Of a stretch of 64,000 nucleotides of DNA, positions 53,196 to 63,104 are shown piece by piece (position 1 is the stretch's first letter; each line of letters begins with the position of its first letter). The stretch comes from Xanthostigma xanthostigma. Lineage: Eukaryota; Arthropoda; Insecta; Raphidioptera; Raphidiidae. Location of the stretch: NCBI GenBank assembly GCA_963575645.1, contig OY754466.1, positions 2,520,001-2,584,000 on the forward strand, given 5' to 3'. The notes beneath the pieces are model-generated. The model saw nothing but the letters and a program-made list of their open reading frames with translations. It made no database searches and was not told the origin of the DNA. The translations under genes were made by a program, and so were the position numbers.

Positions 53196-53480
53196 TTAAA
53201 ATTTAAAGTTAATAAATTCATTGATAGAATAGAATCCATTTGAAAGAAGTAAATTCTTAATTTTTTTCTTGAAAGCACTCGAGGTAATAGTGCGATAATT
53301 TTCAGGAAGTTTGTTATATAAAGTTGCTCCAAAGTTGTTAGGGTTGAATTTGAAAATATTAATATTAGCCCTTGGGACATCTAAATTATTTTTTCTACGC
53401 GTGTTATACTGATGGGAGCTATTGATTTGCTGATAATTATTTAAGTTTTTACGGACTTCTAGTAGACAGTAATAAATATA
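53196..53480 (-). pseudogene. LINE C-terminal coding part
   Basis: NTRRKNNLDVPRANINIFKF, then LYNKLPENYRTITS and NGFYSINEFINFKF, ending at a stop. This is the downstream part of the protein started at 54243. The frame also continues a little into the MITE sequence upstream. Confidence 0.75.
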
Positions 53481-53879
53481 CAGGGTGAAAAGTATAATTA
53501 TGTCATGCTCTAGAGGGTGGATAGAGATCGCGGAGACAAGCATTCTTAGTATAAGAACCCATGTCCGGAAATGCACTGTACTCTCCAACAAGATCTGTAC
53601 TGTACCAACCGTTTTTCGCCGTATCGTTCTTTTCAAAGTTGTAATTGTTTAGTTTTGTAGCCTGCCAGTGTACTCTAATGTTTTGTTAACATTTATTACA
53701 GTAAACTGTACAGGCCAAACGTTTCAGAGCCCGTTTTCCATCACCTTTGTCTTCCCGACACCCGGCGCACTAACTCCGTAACGGTGCATTTCCGGACATG
53801 GGTTCTTATACTAAAAATGCTTGTCTCCGCGATCTCTATCCACCCTCTAGAGCATGACATAATTATACTTTTCACCCTG
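53481..53879. mobile_element. Mariner-type MITE inside LINE, 399 bp
   Basis: The ends CAGGGTGAAAAGTATAATTA and TAATTATACTTTTCACCCTG are perfect, with about 100-bp arms and TA at 53479-53480 and 53880-53881. It interrupts the LINE coding sequence, so it is younger. Confidence 0.9.
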
Positions 53880-54243
53880 TAAATGCACGGTAAAGTCATA
53901 ATACGTTTATTTATAAATGTGCCTTTGCAGGAGTCATATCTATTTAGATTAAACATAATTCTCGTAATCTTTTTCTGCATTATAAAAATTTTCATCGAAT
54001 GCGCACTATTACCCCAGGCGAGGATACCATATTTTAATAAAGGATATATAAAACCATAATAGATATTATTTAAAATAACGCTGTCATTAAACAGACCCCT
54101 TGCCTTACGCATAATATAAACTTGTTTAGCAAGTTTACCGCAAACATTACTTATATGAGCTTCCCAGTTTAAATTCTCCTGAAAGTATACACCCAAAAAT
54201 TTAATGGTATTTACTTTATCTATTGGATTTTGATTGATAAGGT
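53880..54243 (-). pseudogene. LINE reverse transcriptase thumb-region fragment
   Basis: INQNPIDKVNTIKFLGVYF, then NLNWEAHISNVCGKLAKQVY, then YPLLKYGILAWGNSAHSMK and RIMTLPCIY. LGVYFxxNLNWxxHI and LKYGILAWGN are classic for this part of Jockey/CR1 proteins. The palm with F/YADD is missing. The frame is intact until the MITE. Confidence 0.8.
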
Positions 54244-54245
54244 AT

Positions 54246-54657
54246 AAACCCTACATTAACCTCATTTCTTTGCACATTTGAAAACAAAATGAATAATTAG
54301 TACCTACACTTAATTAAAGTGAGATGATGAAGAATATTTTGATTAGTTTCATTCGAAATAGCATGTCGAGTTTTAAACTATATGTATAATTTTAACGAGG
54401 TTTTGATTTGTTCCAATACAAAGCGAACGTCTAAGTAATCAAGCAATCCTATTATTACATCGAATATATTCGTATGCTCACAGCACGAACACCAACCGAG
54501 GAATTAATCTATACGTGCAAGTTTCTTTTCCCTGGACTAAACTATCGTTCGTGTGGAATTTCAGGCTCTATATAATGTGTTCCTCAACGTCAAGCCAAAC
54601 GAACAAACGTATACCAATCCATTACCAGACAAATGAGAAGCCAGAAATGGAAGGATT
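54246..54657. other. Unassigned intergenic sequence
   Basis: AT-rich, nothing recognised. Confidence 0.4.
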
Positions 54658-55836
54658 ATGATTTTAGCAGTGCAACTGAGCAGACTCGCATTCTGGAGGT
54701 ACTGGGTTCTAATCCCGGCGGGGGCAGATTAGACATGGGAAAAGTCGTTACTATGAGATCACAGTGACTGTTATTCCGGTTACACAAAAATCATAGTGAA
54801 AAATCATCGTGACTTTGTCACGTCGATCACTCACATCACAAAAATGTTTCCTAGTTTTTAGGATTTTTTAGTTTGATTATCGTTACAGTTGTCACTCCGA
54901 TCACGAATACACCATTTAGTAATAGGTTGTCATCTGATACGGCGTTACTTGTCTGTTATGATGTTTAGATGCAAAGATATAGTTAATTCAAAATAACCTT
55001 CACACTTGTACAGGCTTAGGACTGTCGCATTTGATAACATAACGTAAATATTCTTTTTTTCATGGGGAAACGGCAATCAATGCAAGGTTTTTTGCGATGC
55101 GTGAGCTGTTTTCTATAAACATTTAGCGGCATATTTTTTGTGCCAAATTTAAAATTTTACCTAAATGGTTAGAAAAAGCCGTTTACAAGCCGCAGCTTTG
55201 TGTTGATTTCTGAATTCAGTGAGTAGGTAGTGACTGCGGTGACATGGAACGACATACGTTACTTTGGAACGTAGATATTTCTTGTCAGATCACAGTTATT
55301 ATTTTAGACGGCTTGTCACAGTGATTTTTTCATCGTGAAGTTATTTTTTCCCCAACTCTAGGGCAGATGTGCCTGAGACTTTTTCCTCCTGCCTCTCGAG
55401 AAACGGTAATTCCTGTACCGGCCATCTTGTTGAGGTTTACCATGGTTTCCCTCAATAATTCCAGATAAAATATCGAGATGGTTTCATACATACATACATA
55501 CACATACATAGCTTCTTTATTCATTTAGACAGGTATACACTGCATAAATAGCGTCAACAAATATAAATATAATAAAAACATATATCAATCAAAATTCATA
55601 TCGAAATACTCATTGAGGCTGTAATTCAAGGCCAAACGCCTATATGCTTAAAATTTGACTACCTTGTCGTAATGTCCTAAAATTCCTTCATTCGCCCATT
55701 GCTATTAATTAAGTGGAAGTTTAAAAATGCAGAAAATAACGGGAAGATGTGATTGATGGAAAATAGTAATGGTGCGAATGGAATATGTTATGACAAAGTC
55801 GAGAAACGGACGTTAAACACATTATTATTATAATAT
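54658..55836 (+). mobile_element. SINE interrupted twice
   Basis: Plus-orientation copy of the 229-650 SINE. The head is at 54660-54729 (GACTCGCATTCTGGAGGTAC), the body resumes at 55361-55487 and 55629-55836, with an ATT tail. Interruption 1 is a hAT element at 54730-55360. Interruption 2 at 55488-55628 begins with a TACA repeat and may be a minus-strand LINE 3' end. Confidence 0.8.
54730..55360. mobile_element. hAT-type element with 8-bp target duplication
   Basis: The ends TAGACATGGGAAAAG and CCCCAACTCTA (inverse TAGAGTTGGGG) are typical hAT termini. The exact 8-bp duplication GGGCAGAT lies at 54722-54729 and 55361-55368, and the SINE has this octamer once. Inner ATCACAGT motifs recur. No transposase is coded. 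Confidence 0.9.
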
Positions 55837-56450
55837 TTAAATTGTCTTTAAATGGAAATTCAAAGCCTACTAAAAAATCGGGGCTGTTGAATGATTTGAG
55901 ATTTTTTTGATTAAAATGTTTTCCATTTTTGAAAGTGACAATTCCAGTGTTGCCATTTACAATCGCATAATATTAAGGAGTAGCCTATCAGATGATAATT
56001 TATAAAAGTATAATGACGATTTTCCACTTAATTTTCACTAAAAAATGCCAGAAGATACTTTTCCATTCGCACTGTAGATTATATAAAAAACATCAATTTT
56101 AATTAGGTAATATTTTTAAATTATTTTCTTCCAGTCCACAGTCGATCTAAAGGTAAAGGCCAGAAATTAAATTGAAAAACCTTTACTGACTCCAAATTAA
56201 ATCGAGACAAACTGAACAAAATCACGCAACCGTTACAAATATCTCGCATAGCGTGTGGTCTCGTAAGTTTCAACAATCTGATTTCACAACGGCGCACGAC
56301 AGAAATAAACACAAATAATAATAATTTCATTCACAAAATTATGTTTAAAAATAAGGAATATTTAAAACTATTTAGTGCTAATTATTGCTAAAGGTTTTCT
56401 ACTCCTTAGTTAATAGTTAATTTTAGTAAACGAATAAATGTAAAATAAGT
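55837..56450. other. Unassigned intergenic sequence
   Basis: AT-rich, no gene or repeat recognised. A 69-codon frame at 56121-56330 has no known domain. Confidence 0.4.
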
Positions 56451-56830
56451 ATAATAATAAAGCGTTTTTCGACATTATGACATAACAGACGCCATTCACG
56501 CCATTACTATTTTCCATCTAACACGCTTCCCGTTATTTTCTACATTTTTAAACGCCTACTTAATAGCAATGGGCGAATGAAGGAATTTTAAAACATTACG
56601 ATAAGGTAGGCAAATTTTGACAGGTAATCGGCTATGGCCTTGAATAAGAAACCATATCGATATTTATCTGGAATTGTTGAGGGAAACCATGGAAAACCTC
56701 AACAGGACGGACGGTACAGGAATTACCGTTTCTCGGCGAGAGGCAGCAGGAAAAAGTCCCAGCCACATCTGCCCCCGGTGCCTCCCGAATACGAGTCTAG
56801 TGCTCTCACCACTACGCTACATCGCTCGGT
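56451..56830 (-). mobile_element. tRNA-derived SINE, internal small deletions
   Basis: Minus-strand copy of the 229-650 family. The T-arm part is deleted (CTGCCCCCGGTGCCTCCC joins directly), so the B box is missing. It faces the plus-oriented copy at 54658-55836. Confidence 0.8.
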
Positions 56831-56890
56831 GTAAATGTGAAATAACTGACCCACTTCTACCAGTTTATTCTGTTATCAAAAGAATACAGA

Positions 56891-57479
56891 CTAGTGTGAC
56901 CTGTGCGAATTATTCGCACTAAATAAGTATAATAATTATCACTTTACAAAATTATTTTTTAAATATGATTGCAGGTATTCAATTCGTTTCTAATTTTGCA
57001 CACTGCTTATAACGTTCTTCTTTTTGTTGTATTACAATATGAAGCTCAGATGACAGATCGAAGAAATATTTTACTAAAATTGTCATATAGAGGCGCAAGT
57101 AGCAAAAAGCGTTGAGCTAAGCCGTCAGATGGCATCATGCAGCATTGCTGTGACGTTCTTCAGCGTTGCTCGCTGTTTCAAAATTAAAGCCGTCAGATGG
57201 CAGTATGCAGTATTGTGTCTGTTGTATTACAATATGAAGGTCAGATGACAGATCGAAGTGTTGACGTTGTTTCAAAATTAAAGCCGTCAGATGGCAGACG
57301 TTGTTCAGCGTTGCTGTATTTTAATTAATTTACAAAAACAAAAGCAATAATAAATTTTTTAGTTGTCGATGTCAGTAGAGCAAGCAATTATCTGTAAAAT
57401 GATATATGTGGAGAAATTGTGTGGTTTTTTCTAAAAAGGGAGGCAAACATCTTTAACCTTAGCGTATTAATATATATGA
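56891..57479 (-). mobile_element. Small Helitron, copy 3
   Basis: CTAG next to A (56890), perfect hairpin GTGCGAATTATTCGCAC, and TATGA|T at 57479. It is 589 bp because of an internal duplication near 57190-57260 (GATGGCAG and CAGATGACAGATCGAAG). It is the inverted partner of copy 4. Confidence 0.85.
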
Positions 57480-57918
57480 TTTAAAACGGCGCCAAGTTTC
57501 ATTCCACTCGTAAAAGTTGAAAAATTGGCGTTCTTTGGTTGGACGCACAGTAAAGACCAAATAGAACAAATGAAAATAAGAAGTTGTCAATTTAGGTGAA
57601 ACTGTAGCTTTTTAGGGATGACGATGTGTGAGTGTGTGTGTTTATGTAGAAATGTCTTTATTTGGCTGTGTAGAATTGTGACGGCAATAACACGCAACAT
57701 TGTATGTATACACTATCATAGCTTGTTATAATAAATCAAATAAATCTGTTCCTTCTCACCACAACAACTCACAGTAGCGTATACCTTCGACCCCAACCTA
57801 CCCCCCAAAGCAGCGATTCTTAACGTCTAAATGTGGTTCTTGAGTCATAAATGTCTGCGAGCTTGTCACAAAAGAGTGCGTATTTTTTCGTGCATAGTTA
57901 AGTCTGCCATATAGATTA
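57480..57918. other. Spacer between inverted Helitrons
   Basis: About 440 bp without repeat or gene. Includes a GTGTGAGTGTGTGTGT run at about 57626. Confidence 0.4.
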
Positions 57919-58468
57919 TCATATATATTAATACGCTAAGGTTAAAGATGTTTGCCTCCCTTTTTAGAAAAAACCTCACAATTTCACCACATAAATTATA
58001 TATCATTTTACAGATAATTGCTTGCTCTACTGACATCGACAACTAAAAAATTTATTATTGCTTTTGTTTTTGTAAATTAATTAAAATACAGCAACTCTGA
58101 ACAACGTCTGCCATCTGACGGTTTTAATTTTGAAACAACGTCAACACTTCGATCTGTCATCTGACCTTAATATTGTAATACAACAGACACAATACTGCAT
58201 ACTGCCATCTAACAGCTTTAATTTTGAAACAGCGAGCAACGCTAAACATGGCTTAGCTCAACGCTTCTATATGACAATTTTAGTAAAATATTTCTTCGAT
58301 CTGTCATCTGAGCTTCATATTGTAATACAACAAAAAGAAGAACGTTATAAGCAGTGTGCAAAATTAGAAACGAATTGAATATACCTGCAATCATATTTAA
58401 AAAATAACTTTGTATAGTGATAATTATTATACTTATTTAGTGCGAATAATTCGCACAGGTCACACTAG
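57919..58468 (+). mobile_element. Small Helitron, copy 4
   Basis: It starts A|TCATATATATTAATACGC and ends GTGCGAATAATTCGCAC AGGTCACA CTAG|T. This is the plus-strand copy that displays the family in sense orientation, 550 bp. Confidence 0.85.
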
Positions 58469-59348
58469 TAGATCATTGTTGATCCATGTGATTCATAAAG
58501 GCCAAGAGTGTTTGCTGAAGATGAGAGCATAGCTCCCGAGTCCCGAAATGTACATCCGCTAATAAAACTGTTGTGGTAAGAAGTAACTATTCTATATTTT
58601 TTATTTTCGTTTCAACTACAGTGCTCTTAATATTTGTACTAGTAAGTTTAAAACTGTTAAAATCGATCTTAATATCGATTTTTTTGCTCATAAACACGCC
58701 TTAACAGTTTGAAGTTAGCACAGCCCTGGGTTGCAAAAACATTGAATTAATTTATTTTGTAAGACAGTTTGGTAGCCAAATGACTTAAACTTATTCAAAA
58801 GATTATAATTAAAGACACCTACAGAAAAAGAATCAGATTTTTTTACCACACCGTTTAAGACATAATTAATTAAAAATGCAAAACTACACGAGCCTTTATG
58901 AGTGTCCTTGTTCAATAACTCCGGAAATTGAAGGTTTGCAAAAAATTGACAAACTTGACCCCACAAAAAAAACTTTTTAATGGATAGAACGATGTCTGAA
59001 ATACACACTGCAAAAATTTCAGAATAATTTACCACGTATAACTTTTGATTTTATTAATTTTTTAATACTGACATGTGGCCTCTATCTCTGTTGTTTATCT
59101 CTGTTGTTGTAGTGACTAGTGACAGCTGAGTACTAATCAATTAATATTTTATTAATTACATTACTATAATTATTTAATTATAATTCGCATTAAATTAAAT
59201 CAAATGAATTTTTATGTGAATTTCTATTAATTATTATATCGTAGCATGATTTGGGTAATTATTTGAGAAAAAAAAGCCATTTTCTTTGACTTGGGATTGC
59301 GGCTCTCAAACTACGAGATTATTAATAAAAAAAATAATTCGTAGTTGA
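58469..59348. other. Unassigned sequence with Penelope-like tail
   Basis: At 58515-58570 CTGAAGATGAGAGCATAGCT with CCCGAAATG and CATCCGCTAATAAAA resembles a diverged Penelope-type end. A 106-codon minus frame at 58715-59035 has no recognised domain. Confidence 0.3.
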
Positions 59349-59496
59349 ATATAATAATATTAATAATTAATAATGCGTTTAACGTCCGTTTCTCGACTTT
59401 ATGTTATAACAGACGCCATTCGCACCATTACTATTTTCAATCTATCACACTTTCCGTTATTTTCTACTTTTTTCAACTTCAACTTTTTAATAGCAA
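59349..59496 (-). mobile_element. SINE 3' part only
   Basis: Contains the tail and last ~130 bp of the 229-650 SINE (GCGTTTAACGTCCGTTTCTC). The tRNA head is absent. Confidence 0.7.
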
Positions 59497-59808
59497 TGGA
59501 TCAATCATTAAAACAAATAACCACCAATACAAATTTCAGGATTATCATTTTTTGAAAATCACTCGTAGTGCAAATTTCAGAATTGTTAAATTGAAAAAAA
59601 AAAATATATATGTACTACATATAACCGAAGTAACGCATTATTTACAACCCTGGCTGTCAGTGATTTAGCAAGACAAAAGTCGAAGCAATCTTACAAATGA
59701 AAAAAAAATGATCAAATATAAAAAGGATTGATTTTTACAAATAGACAATAGCGGGTATTTATATAATAATCTTTTTATGAAGACACTTGTTAACAAAAAA
59801 AACTTACC

Positions 59809-59900
59809 TATAATAACGATGTAATACCCTACAGCCGCACTGCAATGATTATTCGAATGGGAAAGTCGCCATTTTGAAAGCACAATTATTTAATTCTTGC
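59809..59900 (-). other. Candidate minus-strand first exon
   Basis: On the minus strand, sequence from about 59900 to 59809 ends at TAG|GTAAGTTTTTT, a strong donor (GT at 59808). A TATA box lies about 30 bases upstream at 59928-59935. The first ATG gives a seven-codon frame only, so it would be a 5' UTR exon. Inference from signals. Confidence 0.3.
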
Positions 59901-59927
59901 GATATGAACACCGTCTCGTCCTGAACA

Positions 59928-59935
59928 CTTATATA
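59928..59935 (-). promoter_or_regulatory. TATA box candidate
   Basis: Minus strand TATATAAG, about 28 bases upstream of a CA-type start region and 120 bases upstream of a splice donor. Position and sequence fit a core promoter, but AT-rich DNA produces such matches by chance. Confidence 0.25.
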
Positions 59936-60179
59936 GTATCACTATCATCATATTAACCATGGTTCCAAATTCAAACAATTTCCATTATTACAATTTTAAT
60001 TTGCACAAACATTTAAAAACAAACACTTCACAAAATATCACTAACATCGACCGGCGACACGTTTAGACAAACTAAAACCAAATTTTTAAAAGAAAAGAAA
60101 CGTAATTTTTTCAATAAAGGTTATTTAAACACAAATGATTTTATTTCAATATTACCAGTGGTGTTCAAACAGTTATGTT

Positions 60180-60530
60180 TTTTCAAATAAATAAAATTGT
60201 CGACCAATTTTTCTCAGACCATATATTGACAAAAAATAATAAAAATACAAATCAATATAACATAAGATGACGTTTCGATCCGGATTTGGATCTTCTTCAG
60301 AAATATCTAAAAAATATAAAAATTAATTAGTATTAAGTTATTTATCTTAAATAGAATGCACGAAAGATTAAAAGTTTGAATGATTCAAAAAATTTATGAA
60401 AAATTAATTTTTCATAAATTTTTTTAATCAACGAAACGTCATCTTGATTTGTATTTTTATTATTTTTGTCAATATATGGTCTGAGAAAAATTGGTCGACA
60501 ATTTTATTTATTTGAAGAGTTCTATTCAGA
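60180..60530. mobile_element. Penelope-type inverted terminal modules
   Basis: AAAATTGTCGACCAATTTTT at the left and AAAAATTGGTCGACAATTTT at the right are inverted over about 95 bp, including ATATATTGACAAAAAATAAT. Each arm has the GACGTTTC/GAAACGTC core. A perfect AT-rich palindrome fills 60386-60425. The same module occurs at 38897 and 50808. Confidence 0.55.
60272..60300 (-). ncRNA. Hammerhead-like core, best copy
   Basis: Minus strand: CTGAAGA (60300-60294), A, stem GATCC/GGATC (60292-60288 and 60281-60277), then GAAAC (60276-60272) and GTC. It matches CUGANGA-stem II-GAAA except for one extra A. Penelope-like elements are known to carry hammerheads. Flanking stems I and III were not verified. 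Confidence 0.35.
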
Positions 60531-61118
60531 CGTTAATCAAAGATTTCAGTCATGTTTTTGTTAAAATTATGCAAGTTTATTTTTTTATTATAGAAATAGT
60601 TTATTATTTTCAACAAGAATAATATGAATACTGAATAATAAATTTTGAATCAATACATAAATATAATTAATAAGCAAAGACAAAAATTGACATCAGATTT
60701 CAGTTTTTTAGAGCATAGAAGCAAAAATCAATATTGTTACAAACTCGACAAAGAAGTTCGTGAAACGACAATCGACTCGTCATTGTAACAAAGACACACC
60801 AATTGTTATGGGAAACAACAATCGGCTTAATTGTTGTTCCAACAACAGTCGTGAATATTTCAATGTGATTTTACAAGTGTTCAAAAAATGTTGGAAGCCG
60901 CTGGAGTACAGGACGCGTGTCGCGCACAATGTGTGTGTAGTGTCCTTTATAACAAGATATAACATAAAAGTTGAACGCACGACATCGCTCAACGGTATTT
61001 GATATTTTGGTTTTATTTCAAGACGATGCAATATTCTATAGGTAGGCATAATTAGACCACATCCTTTCGGAATAGTTTTATTGGAGTTCTTGGTTTAACT
61101 TGGTTTGAATTACACGAT
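60531..61118. other. Unassigned intergenic sequence
   Basis: AT-rich. Frames of 80-89 codons overlap on both strands at 60760-61049, somewhat GC-richer, with no domain recognised. Confidence 0.35.
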
Positions 61119-61821
61119 AAGGAGGTTGATGCGTTACAGTCCCAATCAAAAGTAAGTCGAATTCTAAATGGAAACTTTTCCATAATAAATTTTTACAAAA
61201 GACTAAGTCGATAAAATTATTGTCATAAAAGCATAAATAAATCATTGTTTTATTATTAATTAATTATTTCAGTATTTTACTTAATGGACTAACTTTTGAA
61301 TTTTTTGTACAAAATCAGGTTAGAAAAAATAAATTTATGTAAATATCTGTATTTTACATTTTTTTTGCAGTAAATAATTAAAAAAAGAAATTAGAAGTAA
61401 TGAAAATTAAAATTAAATCATTAAAAAGTTGAAAACTAAATTAAAATTGTTAAAATTGTCAAGAATAAAAGTCCATAATCAAAAATTGCTGAGGTTTAAT
61501 TATTTTTTTTATTGATTAAAAGTCTCCTAATGAAATTGTAAAAAATTTTAAAATATTTGTAAGACATCGATGCTTTACCCAGTTAGTTTTCGGAACTGCT
61601 GACATTATTTGGTTATTTGCAAAAAATTAAAATGTACAATTTGCATGCTAGGTTGACATATTTTCCATAAGACTACATGTAAAAGTTTTTTTTAATTTTT
61701 AACTTTATAAATCTCCTAATGATTTTGGATTTTTCACAGAAAATTTTGTCATAAAAAATCTATTAAAAAAACTTTATTTCAGATTTTTTTCATTATCTTC
61801 GTAAAACGGGCCAACCTCCTT
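61119..61821 (+). mobile_element. AAGGAGGTTG MITE, copy 1, 703 bp
   Basis: It starts AAGGAGGTTGATGCGTTACA and ends CGTAAAACGGGCCAACCTCC TT. The termini are imperfect inverted repeats. The interior has no coding capacity. It is an inverted partner of 62404-63104. A fragment of the same interior is inside element A at about 3040-3170. Confidence 0.8.
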
Positions 61822-62403
61822 AAAAGAACAAAATTTTCTTATAAAAAACTTTTTTTCTAATTTGAACCTCCCTCAAAAAGGGTCACTAAAAAGCGTAAAA
61901 TAAAAAAGTTTTGAGGTCGGTACCAATTTCATACAATTTTGTACACCTAAGTCCATAAAACATAATATATCTAGTAATTAAATTTGTGCAGACCTCAAAA
62001 CTTTGTATTGTAGATAAATTTTTTGAAAAACAAACAAAGCATATATTTTCGCTAGACGCATTGTTAAAATGTTAACAAAATAAAGCATTCTGAAAGCAGT
62101 CCTCATCGATCATCCCAGGCAGCTATATTTGTCGCCGCAGGAGACAGTGTGAATCACCTATCCAAGTAAACCACTTCACAAACATTTCCGTTCGCATCTG
62201 TCACGCAAATTTAATTTCCACCTTACCATTGACCAATGTCACGCTCAGAAAAACTCATCATTAGACAAGTCTCAATGAGCATATCAGGTCCGAATTTTAA
62301 CATCAACCTTTGAAAGAAATTAAGCTTCCAAAATTGGAATTAGTTTATTTACTCCGTGATTAAATCTAACTAAATTGATGCCAAATGTTGAAAATTTATT
62401 ATT
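61822..62403. other. Spacer between inverted MITEs
   Basis: About 580 bp. A short inverted pair, AAAAAGTTTTGAGGTC and GACCTCAAAACTTT (61906, 61992), is present. Otherwise nothing recognised. Confidence 0.45.
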
Positions 62404-63104
62404 AAGGAGGTTGAGCCGTTTTACGAAGATAATGAAAAAAATCTGAAATAAAGCTTTTTTAATAGATTTTTTTATGACAAAATTTTCTGTCAAAAATCCA
62501 AAATCATTAGGAGATTTATAAAGTTAAAAATTAAAAAAAAACTTTTACATGTAGTCTTATGGAAAATATCTCAACCTAGCATGCAAACGGTACATTTTAA
62601 TTTTTTGCAAATAACCAAATAATGTCAGCAGTTCCGAAAACTACCTATGTAAAGCATCGATGTCTTACGCATATTTTAATATTTTTTCCAATTTAATTAG
62701 GAGACTTTTAATCAATAAAAAAAATTATTAAACCTTAGCACTTTTCGATTATGGACTTTTATTATTGTCAGATTTAACAATTTTAACTGAATTTTCAACT
62801 TTTTAATGATTTAATTTTAATTCTTATTACTTCTAATTTCTTTTTTTAATTATTTAATGCAAAAAATATGTAAAATAGAGATATTTACATAAATTTATTT
62901 TTTTTAACCTAACTTTGTACAAAAAATACAAAAGTTAGTCCATTAAGTATAAAGTACTGAAATAATTAATTAATATTAAAATAAAATAATTATTTTATGC
63001 CTTTATGACAATAATTTATTGGTATCATCGACTTATAAACTATAAAAGTTCCCATTTAGAATTCGACTTACTTTTGATTGGGACTGTAACGGATCAACCT
63101 CCTT
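62404..63104 (-). mobile_element. AAGGAGGTTG MITE, copy 2, 701 bp
   Basis: Inverted copy of 61119-61821 with over 85 percent apparent identity, for example TTAGGAGATTTATAAAGTTA against the complement at 61710. The ends AAGGAGGTTGAGCCG and GGATCAACCTCCTT are intact. Confidence 0.8.

Larger units (their letters stand above)
53122..54245 (-). mobile_element. 5'-truncated LINE interrupted by a MITE
   Basis: Coding runs from about 54243 to 53880 and resumes from 53480 to 53196. The 3' UTR ends in a TTCTA repeat (minus strand) at 53123-53140. The interruption is the 399-bp element at 53481-53879. Joining the two parts gives the usual order of a CR1/Jockey-group C-terminus. Confidence 0.8.

Noticed and set aside
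58715..59035. Open frame of 106 codons on the minus strand
   Set aside because: No domain, AT-rich codons, no start context. Probably chance.
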